DNA of 5,186 bases from an uncultured Phycisphaerales bacterium (lineage in GTDB: Bacteria > Planctomycetota > Phycisphaerae > Phycisphaerales > UBA1924). Within the stretch, counting starts at the first letter, position 1. Each line of letters begins with the position of its first letter. A program made the translations under genes and the position numbers. Shown here piece after piece: positions 1 through 5,186 of this stretch. The stretch covers positions 1 through 5,186 of the forward strand of contig CALMQD010000230.1 of assembly GCA_937871415.1 (NCBI GenBank), in the 5' to 3' direction. The notes beneath the pieces were generated by a model, which did not search any database, was not told the origin of the DNA, and saw only the letters and a program-made list of their open reading frames with translations.

Positions 1-138
1 TTCCTCGTCGAACTGGTGCCCGGCACGTACAAGGTCGTGGGGATCGACACGTGCGGGGGCTCGACGAGCGAAGTCGCGGTGATCCCCGAGTGCGACAAGA
101 TCGCCGAAGTTTCGATCGTCGTCGCGGAGTGCCACTAA
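1..138 (+). CDS. C-terminal fragment of an unidentified protein with a beta-sandwich-like tail
   Basis: An open frame runs in from the left edge (frame 1) and ends at TAA 136-138, giving the last 45 residues of a longer protein. The visible part contains [10 protein letters not shown] (residues 7-16), a pattern common in carboxypeptidase-regulatory-like or Cna-B-like beta-sandwich domains, which often occur in secreted or surface proteins. Three cysteines fall at fragment residues 18, 31 and 44, exactly 13 apart, and could form disulfides or bind metal if the protein is exported; that is inference. Third codon positions are almost all G or C, as expected of a real gene here. A strong terminator starts 58 nt after the stop, which supports this as the true end of a transcript. 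I cannot name the protein, and the fragment is too short to assign a function. Confidence 0.7.
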   Translation, partial: FLVELVPGTYKVVGIDTCGGSTSEVAVIPECDKIAEVSIVVAECH

Positions 139-195
139 GGCACCGGGGACGGGGGCGCGGAAAGGTCTCGCCGCGAATCGGTATGCACAACTGAG

Positions 196-230
196 CGCAG
201 GCCCGGGTGAACACCGGGCCTGCGTTTTTT
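196..230 (+). terminator. Intrinsic (Rho-independent) terminator after the left-edge gene
   Basis: A perfect 11-bp GC-rich stem (196-206 paired with 214-224) closes a 7-nt loop and is followed directly by six T residues (225-230). The loop can refold slightly by pairing GGT with ACC. It lies 58 nt after the stop of the left-edge gene and 209 nt before gnd. It should therefore end the upstream transcript and separate it from gnd. Confidence 0.93.
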
Positions 231-308
231 CGTGGTGCTTGGGGAGATTCGGGAGGCATTGGCGATCGGAGCGCGCGTCCCCTGAAATGGTCCCGCGCGG
301 CGGGGTTG

Positions 309-320
309 GCCGATATCGGC
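309..320. other. 12-bp perfect palindrome in the gnd leader
   Basis: GCCGATATCGGC reads the same on both strands. It sits about 120 nt upstream of the gnd start, inside the 231-439 non-coding leader. Its AT-containing centre stands out in very GC-rich surroundings, so it could be an operator for a dimeric regulator. A chance palindrome cannot be excluded. A second perfect palindrome, GGCGCCGGCGCC at 376-387, is pure G/C and more likely fortuitous. No convincing -35/-10 promoter pair was found anywhere in this leader. Confidence 0.25.
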
Positions 321-428
321 AGGCCGGGCCGCGCCGGGATCGGTGCGCGCCTTACCTTGAGGGGATCGCGGCGCAGGCGCCGGCGCCCGCCGCCACCTCC
401 CTCATCCCCGCCGGACCGTTTCGAAGCC

Positions 429-436
429 AGGAGAGA
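429..436 (+). promoter_or_regulatory. Ribosome binding site that fixes the gnd start
   Basis: AGGAGAGA lies just upstream of ATG 440, with six bases between its GGAG core (430-433) and the ATG. It is the best Shine-Dalgarno sequence in the window. It selects ATG 440 over the in-frame ATG at 239, which lies only 8 nt beyond the terminator T-tract. Confidence 0.85.
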
Positions 437-439
437 CCC

Positions 440-1987
440 ATGCCGCTACCCGTTCCCGCCCCCAGCAGCGCCGATGTCGGACTCGTGGGCCTGGCGGTCA
501 TGGGCGCGAACCTCGCGCTGAACATGGCCGACCACGGGTTCAAGGTGGCGGTCTACAACCGAACGACGGCGACGACCGAGGAGTTCATCCGCGACAACCC
601 GCCGAGCGTCATCGGTCCGGGCGGGGCGCTGGTGCCCGCGGCGGACATCAAGGACTTCGTGCGGAGCATCAAGAGGCCGCGGCGGATTGTGATCCTGGTG
701 AAGGCGGGGCCGGGGACGGACGCGGTGATCAACAGTCTCGTGCCGCACCTGGAGGCGGGCGACTGTGTCATCGACGGCGGCAACGCGGAGTGGACCGACA
801 CGGTGCGCCGCGAGAAGGAACTCAACGCCAAGGGCCTGCTGTTCGTGGGGTCGGGTGTCTCGGGCGGCGAGGAGGGCGCGCGGTTCGGGCCTTCGCTCAT
901 GCCCGGCGGCCAGCCCGCCGCGTGGGAGCTGCTCAAGCCGGTGTGGACGGCGATCGCGGCGAAAGTGGACGCCAAGAGCGGCAAGCCGCTGATGGGCGCA
1001 TCGCGCGGCAAGCCGGTGGCGCGGGACGCGGGCGTGGCGTGCACGACGTACATCGGGCCCGGCGGCGCGGGTCACTACGTGAAGATGGTGCACAACGGGA
1101 TCGAGTACGGGGACATGCAGCTCATCTGCGAGGCGTACCACTTCATGCGCGACGCGCTGGGGATGAGCAACGCGCAGATGGCCGCGACGTTCGCGCAGTG
1201 GAACACCGGCGAGCTCGACAGTTTCCTGATCGAGATCACGGCGGACATCCTGAAGCAGAAGGACCCGGTGACGGGGAAGGACTTCGTGGACATCGTGCTG
1301 GACGCGGCGGGGCAGAAGGGGACGGGGAAGTGGACGATCAACAGCGCGCTGGACCTGGGGGTGCCGGCGCAGACGATGGCCGAGGCGGTCTTCGCGCGGA
1401 ACATCAGCGCGATGAAGGACGAGCGCGTGGAGGCGGCGAAGGTCTTGAAACCGCCGGCGCGGCACCACCATGACCACTCGCACCCGCCGCAGAAGGACTG
1501 GGTGGCGTGCGTGCGCGACGCGCTGTACTGCTCGAAGATCTGCTCGTACGCGCAGGGGTTTGCGCTGATGACGGCGGCGAGCCGCGCGAACAACTGGGGT
1601 CTGAAACTGGGGGAGATCGCGATGATCTTCCGGGGCGGGTGCATCATCCGGGCGCGCTTCCTGCAGAAGATCTTCGAGGCCTATCAGCGGCGCGCCGACC
1701 TGCCCAACCTGCTGCTGGACCCGTACTTCGCGGGGGTGATCGAGCAGGCGCAGGCGAACTGGCGGGCGATCGTGGCGCGCGCGGCGGTCGAGGGCGTGCC
1801 GGTCCCGGCCTTCGCCTCGGCGCTGAGCTACTTCGACTCGTACCGCAGCGCCGCGCTCCCCGCGAACCTGCTGCAGGCGCAGCGCGACTACTTCGGCAGC
1901 CACACGTACGAACGCACCGACGGCCCGCGCGGGAAGTTCTATCACCTGGACTGGACCGCGCCCGGGCGTCCGCAGAAAGAGGCTTGA
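440..1987 (+). CDS. gnd: 6-phosphogluconate dehydrogenase, decarboxylating
   Basis: This 515-residue cytosolic enzyme oxidatively decarboxylates 6-phosphogluconate to ribulose 5-phosphate with reduction of NADP+, in the oxidative pentose phosphate pathway. The N-terminal Rossmann domain has [11 protein letters not shown] (14-24), and NRT (40-42) is the usual sign of NADP preference. Substrate residues are visible: SGG 141-143, K215, H218, N219 and E222 in [18 protein letters not shown]293 and T295 in [16 protein letters not shown] at 398-404, and R482/H488 in the C-terminal [13 protein letters not shown], which in the known dimer reaches the partner subunit. The catalytic set is therefore intact. 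The protein is longer than the usual roughly 470-480 residues because of a short N-terminal extension, about 19 extra residues near 175-198, and a His-rich stretch at 342-348. The start is chosen from the AGGAGAGA site and family alignment. No zwf or pgl is in view. Confidence 0.96.
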   Translation: MPLPVPAPSSADVGLVGLAVMGANLALNMADHGFKVAVYNRTTATTEEFIRDNPPSVIGPGGALVPAADIKDFVRSIKRPRRIVILVKAGPGTDAVINSLVPHLEAGDCVIDGGNAEWTDTVRREKELNAKGLLFVGSGVSGGEEGARFGPSLMPGGQPAAWELLKPVWTAIAAKVDAKSGKPLMGASRGKPVARDAGVACTTYIGPGGAGHYVKMVHNGIEYGDMQLICEAYHFMRDALGMSNAQMAATFAQWNTGELDSFLIEITADILKQKDPVTGKDFVDIVLDAAGQKGTGKWTINSALDLGVPAQTMAEAVFARNISAMKDERVEAAKVLKPPARHHHDHSHPPQKDWVACVRDALYCSKICSYAQGFALMTAASRANNWGLKLGEIAMIFRGGCIIRARFLQKIFEAYQRRADLPNLLLDPYFAGVIEQAQANWRAIVARAAVEGVPVPAFASALSYFDSYRSAALPANLLQAQRDYFGSHTYERTDGPRGKFYHLDWTAPGRPQKEA

Positions 1988-2018
1988 ACCCTGTCCGCGT
2001 CGCCGGGCCATCTCGGAC

Positions 2019-2048
2019 CGCCCTTCCCGGGCGCGCCCTTCGCGGGCG
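2019..2048 (+). repeat. Tandem 15-bp repeat between gnd and the acetyltransferase gene
   Basis: Two adjacent 15-nt copies (2019-2033 and 2034-2048) differ at one base: C at 2027 against G at 2042. Each copy begins CGCCC and ends GGGCG, so each can fold into a small hairpin. The junction GGGCGCGCCC (2029-2038) is itself palindromic and offers a competing fold. The repeat occupies much of the 69-nt gap after gnd and ends 8 nt before GTG 2057. There is no T-tract, so it is not a typical terminator. It might affect translation or mRNA stability of the downstream gene. Confidence 0.75.
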
Positions 2049-2056
2049 CCGGGGGC

Positions 2057-2893
2057 GTGTCGCGTCTGGACCAGCTGGGCGTCGCGGCGAGGCTGACCCT
2101 CCCGCGTCGCCAGGGGGCCGGGCTCGCGTCGGCGATCGCGGCGCCCCCGCCGCCCACCGGGCCATCGCAGGTCTCGGGTGTGGTGTGGCCGCAGACGCTG
2201 GCGACCGAGCGCCTGCTGATGCGTCCGCTGCAGGTCTCCGATCGCAGGGAGTTCCTGCGCGCGGTGCGTGAGAGCCGAGACGCCGCGGCACGGTTCATGC
2301 CCCTGCTGCTGCCCAACGAGAGCGAGCACGACGCCTTCTCGCGTCAACTGGCGCAGCGCGAGGCCGGGGACCTCACGGGGCGCGACTGGCGTCGGATCGC
2401 GGTCGACCGGACCGGGCGCATCGTCGGCGGGTTCAACGTCAACGACATCCGTCGCGGGCTGGAGAACCGCGGCGAGATCACGCTCTGGGTCCACCCCGGC
2501 GTTGCCGGGCGCGGGCTGGCGACCGAGGGTCTGGCGGCGCTGGTGGAGATGGCGCTGGCCCCGCTGGTCCCGCGTGCGGCGGGGGAGCAGTCCCGTGCGG
2601 CGCGCGGCGGGCTGGGGCTCACGTGCGTGCGGGGGCTCATCTCCCCCGACAACGCCGCGTCCATCCGGCTGGTCAAGCGGCTCGGATTCGTGCTCGAGCC
2701 GGCGAGCGCGCCGATCGAACTGATCCTCGGCGGCGCGGCGGCGCCGCACGACGAGTACGTGCGTTACGCGACGCCCCTGGACGAGGCGGCGTCGCGGGTC
2801 GTCCGCACGCTCCATGAACTGCCGGCGTTCATGCGTCGCGACATCCGCAAGGTGCTGCGCCTCGAGAGCGCCTCGAACCTGCGCGTGTTCTGA
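2057..2893 (+). CDS. GNAT-family N-acetyltransferase, RimJ/RimL-like
   Basis: The product, 278 residues from GTG 2057, is predicted to transfer an acetyl group from acetyl-CoA to an amine. RimJ/RimL relatives modify protein N-termini, but the substrate here cannot be told. The fold opens with TLATERLLMRPL (about 48-59), typical of this subfamily. The acetyl-CoA pyrophosphate loop is GVAGRGLATE (148-157), followed by a helix, and SPDNAASIRLVKRLGF (196-211) is the conserved late motif of RimL-type enzymes. A charged tail of about 37 residues (242-278) follows the fold. The start is uncertain. GTG 2057 has no well-spaced Shine-Dalgarno sequence and gives a Pro/Ala-rich lead-in of about 45 residues. 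GTG 2180 or 2183, with a weak AGGT at 2169-2172, would begin close to the domain. The gene lies 69 nt after gnd on the same strand and may be read from its transcript. Confidence 0.85.
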   Translation: MSRLDQLGVAARLTLPRRQGAGLASAIAAPPPPTGPSQVSGVVWPQTLATERLLMRPLQVSDRREFLRAVRESRDAAARFMPLLLPNESEHDAFSRQLAQREAGDLTGRDWRRIAVDRTGRIVGGFNVNDIRRGLENRGEITLWVHPGVAGRGLATEGLAALVEMALAPLVPRAAGEQSRAARGGLGLTCVRGLISPDNAASIRLVKRLGFVLEPASAPIELILGGAAAPHDEYVRYATPLDEAASRVVRTLHELPAFMRRDIRKVLRLESASNLRVF

Positions 2894-2894
2894 T

Positions 2895-2914
2895 CCGTCG
2901 ACGCGACTCGACGG
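2895..2914. terminator. Possible bidirectional hairpin between convergent genes
   Basis: A 7-bp stem (2895-2901 with 2908-2914) closes a 6-nt loop in the 35-nt junction between the stop of the acetyltransferase gene (2893) and the stop of rpoN (2929). Its position suggests it could end or protect transcripts from both sides. Neither strand has a T-tract after the stem, so efficient intrinsic termination is doubtful. Confidence 0.35.
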
Positions 2915-2928
2915 GGGATAGGGGCGGG

Positions 2929-4560
2929 TCAGAACTTCTTGCGAAGGCGGGCCGCGGGGATGTTCAACTGCTCGCGGTACTTGGCGACGGTGCGTCGGGC
3001 GATCTCGATGCCGCGCTGCTTGAGGGCCTCGGCGATGGCGTCGTCGCTGAGGGGGCTCTTGGGGTCTTCGGCGTCGATGACCTCCTTCATGGCGGCGCGG
3101 ATGGCGTCCCAGGAGACGTCCTCGCCGCTGCTGGTCTGTGTGCCGCCGCTGAAGAACCCGCGGAGGGGCACGACGCCGCGCGGGGTCTGGACGTACTTGT
3201 CGGCGACGGCGCGGCTGACGGTGGCGACGTGCACGCCGAGCTGATCGGCGACGAGGGTCATGGGGAGGGGCTTGAGGAACTGGGGCCCGTAGTCGAAGTA
3301 CTCGCGCTGGGCGTCGACGACGACGCGGATGACGCGCTCGAGCGTGCGCTTGCGCTGCTCGACGGCCTCGATGAGCCACTGCGCGTTGCCGAGGTTCTTG
3401 CGGATGAACTCCTTGGTCTGCTTGGGGGCGGACTTCTCCTTGGCGAGCATGGCGTACTCGCGGTTGATCCGCAGGTTGGGCAGGCGCCGGTCGTTGAGGT
3501 AGACGATGTAGCGGTCCTGGTCCGGGTCGTGCTCGACGATGGCGTCGGGGACGATGATGCCGGGGGCCTCGTCGACGAGCTGACGCCCGGGCGCGAGGTT
3601 CAGGTGGCGCATCCGCTCCATCGCCTGCGCGATGCGCGCCATGGGCTCGCCGGTCTTCTCGGCGATGCGCGGCAGGCGGTTCTGCGCCAGGTCCTCGAGG
3701 TGGTCGCTCACCAGGCGCCGCACCAGGTCCCACAGCGAGCGCTCCTCGGGCGTCCGCGCGTGCTCGTCGACGAGGGCGTCGATCTGCAGGAGCAGGCACT
3801 CGCGCGTGTCGCGCGCGCCCACGCCCGCCGGCTCGAGCAGCAACTGCAGCGCGTGCAGCGCCCGCTCCAATCGCTCCGGCGCCGGCTTGTCCTCCGGGCC
3901 GCCGGGCAGGCGGTCGATGATCGTGGCCAGGTCGGTGCGCAGGTAGCCGTCGTCCTCGATGTAGCCGATGATCGCGTCGCCCAGCGGGCGCAGCCCCTCC
4001 TCCACGTCGCTGAGGTGCCACTGCTCGCGGAGCTGGTCCTGGAGCGAGGCGCCGCGGCTGGCGGTGTTGCTCAGCGCCTCGGCCTTCGCGTCCGCGTCGC
4101 CCCCGCCGGGGCGCGAGAACTCGCTCCCCAGGCCGGCGTCGCGCCGGAAATCGAGCCCGTCGGCGGCGGCGTGGCTGGTCGGGACGCTCTCGGCGTCGAA
4201 CTCGTTGCCGGCCAGGTCGGGGTTGTCGCGCTCGAAGTCGTCGAGGCGCGAAAAGTCCTCGGCCCCGCTGCTCTCGTCGATGGTCAAGGGGCGCGACTGC
4301 TCGTCGAGGGCATCCTGGCGGCGCTCCTCGATGGCCTCGACCCGGGCGGCGCCCTCGAGCTCACGCCCCGGACCGTCGGCGCCGAGCGCGTCCTCGTCGC
4401 CGTCGGCCGCCTCCAGCGTCACGTTGCTCTCGAGTTCCTGCGCGATGCGTTCCTCCAACTGGAGGATGGGCATCTGGAGGATCTCCATGGACTGGATCAT
4501 CCTCGGGGCCAGCTTCATCTGCTGGCTCATGCGCATGTGTTGTGACGCATCGAAACGCAT
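2929..4560 (-). CDS. rpoN: RNA polymerase sigma-54 factor (RpoN)
   Basis: Sigma-54 directs core RNA polymerase to -24/-12 promoters, where AAA+ activators open the complex. The 543-residue product shows the full domain order. Region I (1-49), which contacts activators, includes MSQQMKLAPRMIQSMEILQM. An acidic linker (about 50-170) follows. The core-binding domain starts near 172 and includes IEDDGYL (201-207) and PAGVGARDTRECLLLQI (244-260). Next come WLIEAVEQRKRTLERV (about 395-410) and a helix-turn-helix with LGVHVATVSRAVADKY (about 441-456), then TPRG and GFFS. The diagnostic RpoN box is ARRTVAKYRE at 521-530, which reads the -24 element. The extra length over the roughly 480-residue E. 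coli protein lies mainly in the linker. ATG 4560 is chosen because GGTGG (4570-4574) sits 9 nt upstream and MRFDASQHMR fits; an in-frame TTG at 4569 would add three residues but abuts that site. The gene is 85 nt downstream of recR and may share its transcript. Confidence 0.96.
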   Translation of the reverse strand: MRFDASQHMRMSQQMKLAPRMIQSMEILQMPILQLEERIAQELESNVTLEAADGDEDALGADGPGRELEGAARVEAIEERRQDALDEQSRPLTIDESSGAEDFSRLDDFERDNPDLAGNEFDAESVPTSHAAADGLDFRRDAGLGSEFSRPGGGDADAKAEALSNTASRGASLQDQLREQWHLSDVEEGLRPLGDAIIGYIEDDGYLRTDLATIIDRLPGGPEDKPAPERLERALHALQLLLEPAGVGARDTRECLLLQIDALVDEHARTPEERSLWDLVRRLVSDHLEDLAQNRLPRIAEKTGEPMARIAQAMERMRHLNLAPGRQLVDEAPGIIVPDAIVEHDPDQDRYIVYLNDRRLPNLRINREYAMLAKEKSAPKQTKEFIRKNLGNAQWLIEAVEQRKRTLERVIRVVVDAQREYFDYGPQFLKPLPMTLVADQLGVHVATVSRAVADKYVQTPRGVVPLRGFFSGGTQTSSGEDVSWDAIRAAMKEVIDAEDPKSPLSDDAIAEALKQRGIEIARRTVAKYREQLNIPAARLRKKF

Positions 4561-4578
4561 AGGGCTCAACCACCATAT

Positions 4579-4592
4579 CGGGCCGCGGCCCG
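4579..4592. other. 14-bp GC palindrome in the rpoN 5' leader
   Basis: CGGGCCGCGGCCCG is a perfect palindrome in the 85-nt gap between recR and rpoN. It lies immediately upstream of the GGTGG ribosome site (4570-4574) on the rpoN strand. As RNA it could form a 5-bp stem with a 4-nt loop next to the translation start. There is no T-tract, so it does not look like a recR terminator. Such palindromes arise by chance in GC-rich DNA, so any regulatory role is a guess. No clear promoter was found in the rest of the gap. Confidence 0.25.
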
Positions 4593-4645
4593 CTTGTCCC
4601 GCGCATTCTCCCCGGACCGGCCCCGGCGAGCGGTCCCGCCCGGTG

Positions 4646-5186
4646 TCAGGTCACGGCGCGACGCCCCTGGATGGCGTCGGCGAGGACGGCCTTGCTGGCG
4701 TACTCGAGCTGCGAACCGGTCGGCAGCCCGCGCGCCAGGCGCGTGAGTTTCACGGCTCGACGCGCGATCTGGTCGGCGAGGTAGAGCGCCGTGCCGTCGC
4801 CCTCGAGCGTCGGGTTGAGCGCGAGCACGACCTCCCTCACCGGCACGCCGCCGGCATTGAGCGCGGGCGTGTCGAGACGCTCCAGCAGGTCGTGCACGGT
4901 GAGGTCGCCGGCGCCGACGCCTTCGAGCGGCGAGATGCGCCCCATGAGCACGTGGTACACGCCCTTGTACAGGCCCGTCTGCTCCAGGGCGATGAGGTCC
5001 TTGGGCTGCTCGACGACCATCACCGTCGACGCGTCGCGCGTCGGCTCGGGGAGCGACGCCTGAGCACAGATCGCGCACAAGCGCTCGGAGCCCGGCGCGC
5101 CGTCGGCGCCGTTGGCGGAGTCGGCGAGGTTGTAGCAGACGCGGCAGTGGCGCACGCGGAGTTTCACGTCCTCGACCGCTTTGGCC
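4646..5186 (-). CDS. recR: Recombination mediator protein RecR, N-terminus beyond the window
   Basis: RecR works with RecO (and RecF) to load RecA on SSB-coated single-stranded DNA during gap repair; many members form a DNA-clamping ring. The last 179 residues are visible. The zinc finger is CRVC (residues 14-17 of the visible part) paired with CAIC (37-40). The Toprim domain carries VVEQP (57-61, acidic E59), then YKGVYHVLMGRISPL (73-87) and NPTLEGDGTALY (124-135). The C-terminus has GLPTG and LEYASKAVLADAIQGRR. The frame stays open to the right edge with residues AKAVED before GTG 5167, and these match the helix that normally precedes the zinc finger. GTG 5167 is therefore an internal valine codon. 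The missing part should be the roughly 40-residue helix-hairpin-helix. The finger has 19 residues between its Cys pairs, longer than usual. The gene lies upstream of rpoN on the same strand. Confidence 0.95.
   Translation of the reverse strand, partial: AKAVEDVKLRVRHCRVCYNLADSANGADGAPGSERLCAICAQASLPEPTRDASTVMVVEQPKDLIALEQTGLYKGVYHVLMGRISPLEGVGAGDLTVHDLLERLDTPALNAGGVPVREVVLALNPTLEGDGTALYLADQIARRAVKLTRLARGLPTGSQLEYASKAVLADAIQGRRAVT

Noticed and set aside
258..275. A possible -24/-12 sigma-54 promoter (TTGG followed by GC) upstream of gnd
   Set aside because: Only the GG and GC doublets match, with the correct 10-nt gap, while the rest of the consensus is missing. Such matches occur by chance in GC-rich DNA. 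A nearby TTGGCC at 306 has the wrong spacing.
239..439. 67-codon in-frame N-terminal extension of gnd from ATG 239
   Set aside because: It would start only 8 nt past a strong terminator, lacks a family counterpart, and is bypassed by a good ribosome binding site in front of ATG 440.
1507..2316. Several overlapping open frames of 120-250 codons on both strands around the gnd end and the acetyltransferase start
   Set aside because: They are Arg/Ala/Gly/Pro-rich translations of the real genes in other frames and show no motif. The gnd and GNAT frames carry clear family signatures.
446..4021. A 1191-codon open frame on the minus strand running antisense to gnd and the acetyltransferase and through part of rpoN in another frame
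   Set aside because: Its product is Arg/Pro/Ala/His-rich low-complexity sequence with no domain. It overlaps three well-supported genes, and long open antisense frames are expected when third codon positions are nearly all G or C.
3229..4545. A 438-codon plus-strand open frame antisense to rpoN
   Set aside because: It is made almost wholly of Val, Leu, Ala, Asp and Gly without recognisable motifs and lies entirely inside rpoN, whose conserved regions are intact. It is a shadow of codon bias.
4646..5167. RecR as a complete 173-residue protein starting at GTG 5167
   Set aside because: The frame stays open to the window edge and the residues before the GTG (AKAVED) fit the conserved helix ahead of the zinc finger. 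The protein would otherwise lack its helix-hairpin-helix.

Overview
The window is very GC-rich. It carries four recognisable chromosomal genes in two convergent pairs, plus the tail of a fifth gene. The gene content, GC-rich codon use and the style of the sigma-54 protein (Met-rich N-terminus, long acidic linker) suggest a Planctomycetota bacterium, perhaps of the Phycisphaerae. That placement is inferred from protein style and has not been tested by a tree.

Layout, left to right. Positions 1-138 (+) hold the last 45 codons of an unidentified protein whose tail resembles a beta-sandwich domain. A strong intrinsic terminator (196-230) follows. A non-coding leader of about 209 nt (231-439) leads into gnd (440-1987, +), a 6-phosphogluconate dehydrogenase of the oxidative pentose phosphate pathway. 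After a 69-nt gap containing a 15-bp tandem repeat comes a GNAT-family N-acetyltransferase (2057-2893, +) of RimJ/RimL type. The plus-strand genes end at 2893 and meet rpoN (2929-4560, -) tail to tail; the 35-nt junction contains a small hairpin. Upstream of rpoN on the same strand, 85 nt away, is recR (4646-5186, -), whose N-terminus lies beyond the right edge.

Working relationships. gnd and the acetyltransferase are co-directional with no terminator seen between them, so they could share a transcript, but no functional link is evident. recR and rpoN are co-directional and may be co-transcribed. This differs from the familiar lptB-rpoN-hpf setting of sigma-54 in Proteobacteria.

No mobile element, CRISPR array, tRNA, rRNA or defence system was seen. 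The content is mostly housekeeping. The points worth a second look are insertions in Gnd and RecR, the modified sigma-54 N-terminal region, the tandem repeat and uncertain start of the acetyltransferase, the evenly spaced cysteines of the left-edge fragment, and the recR-rpoN arrangement.
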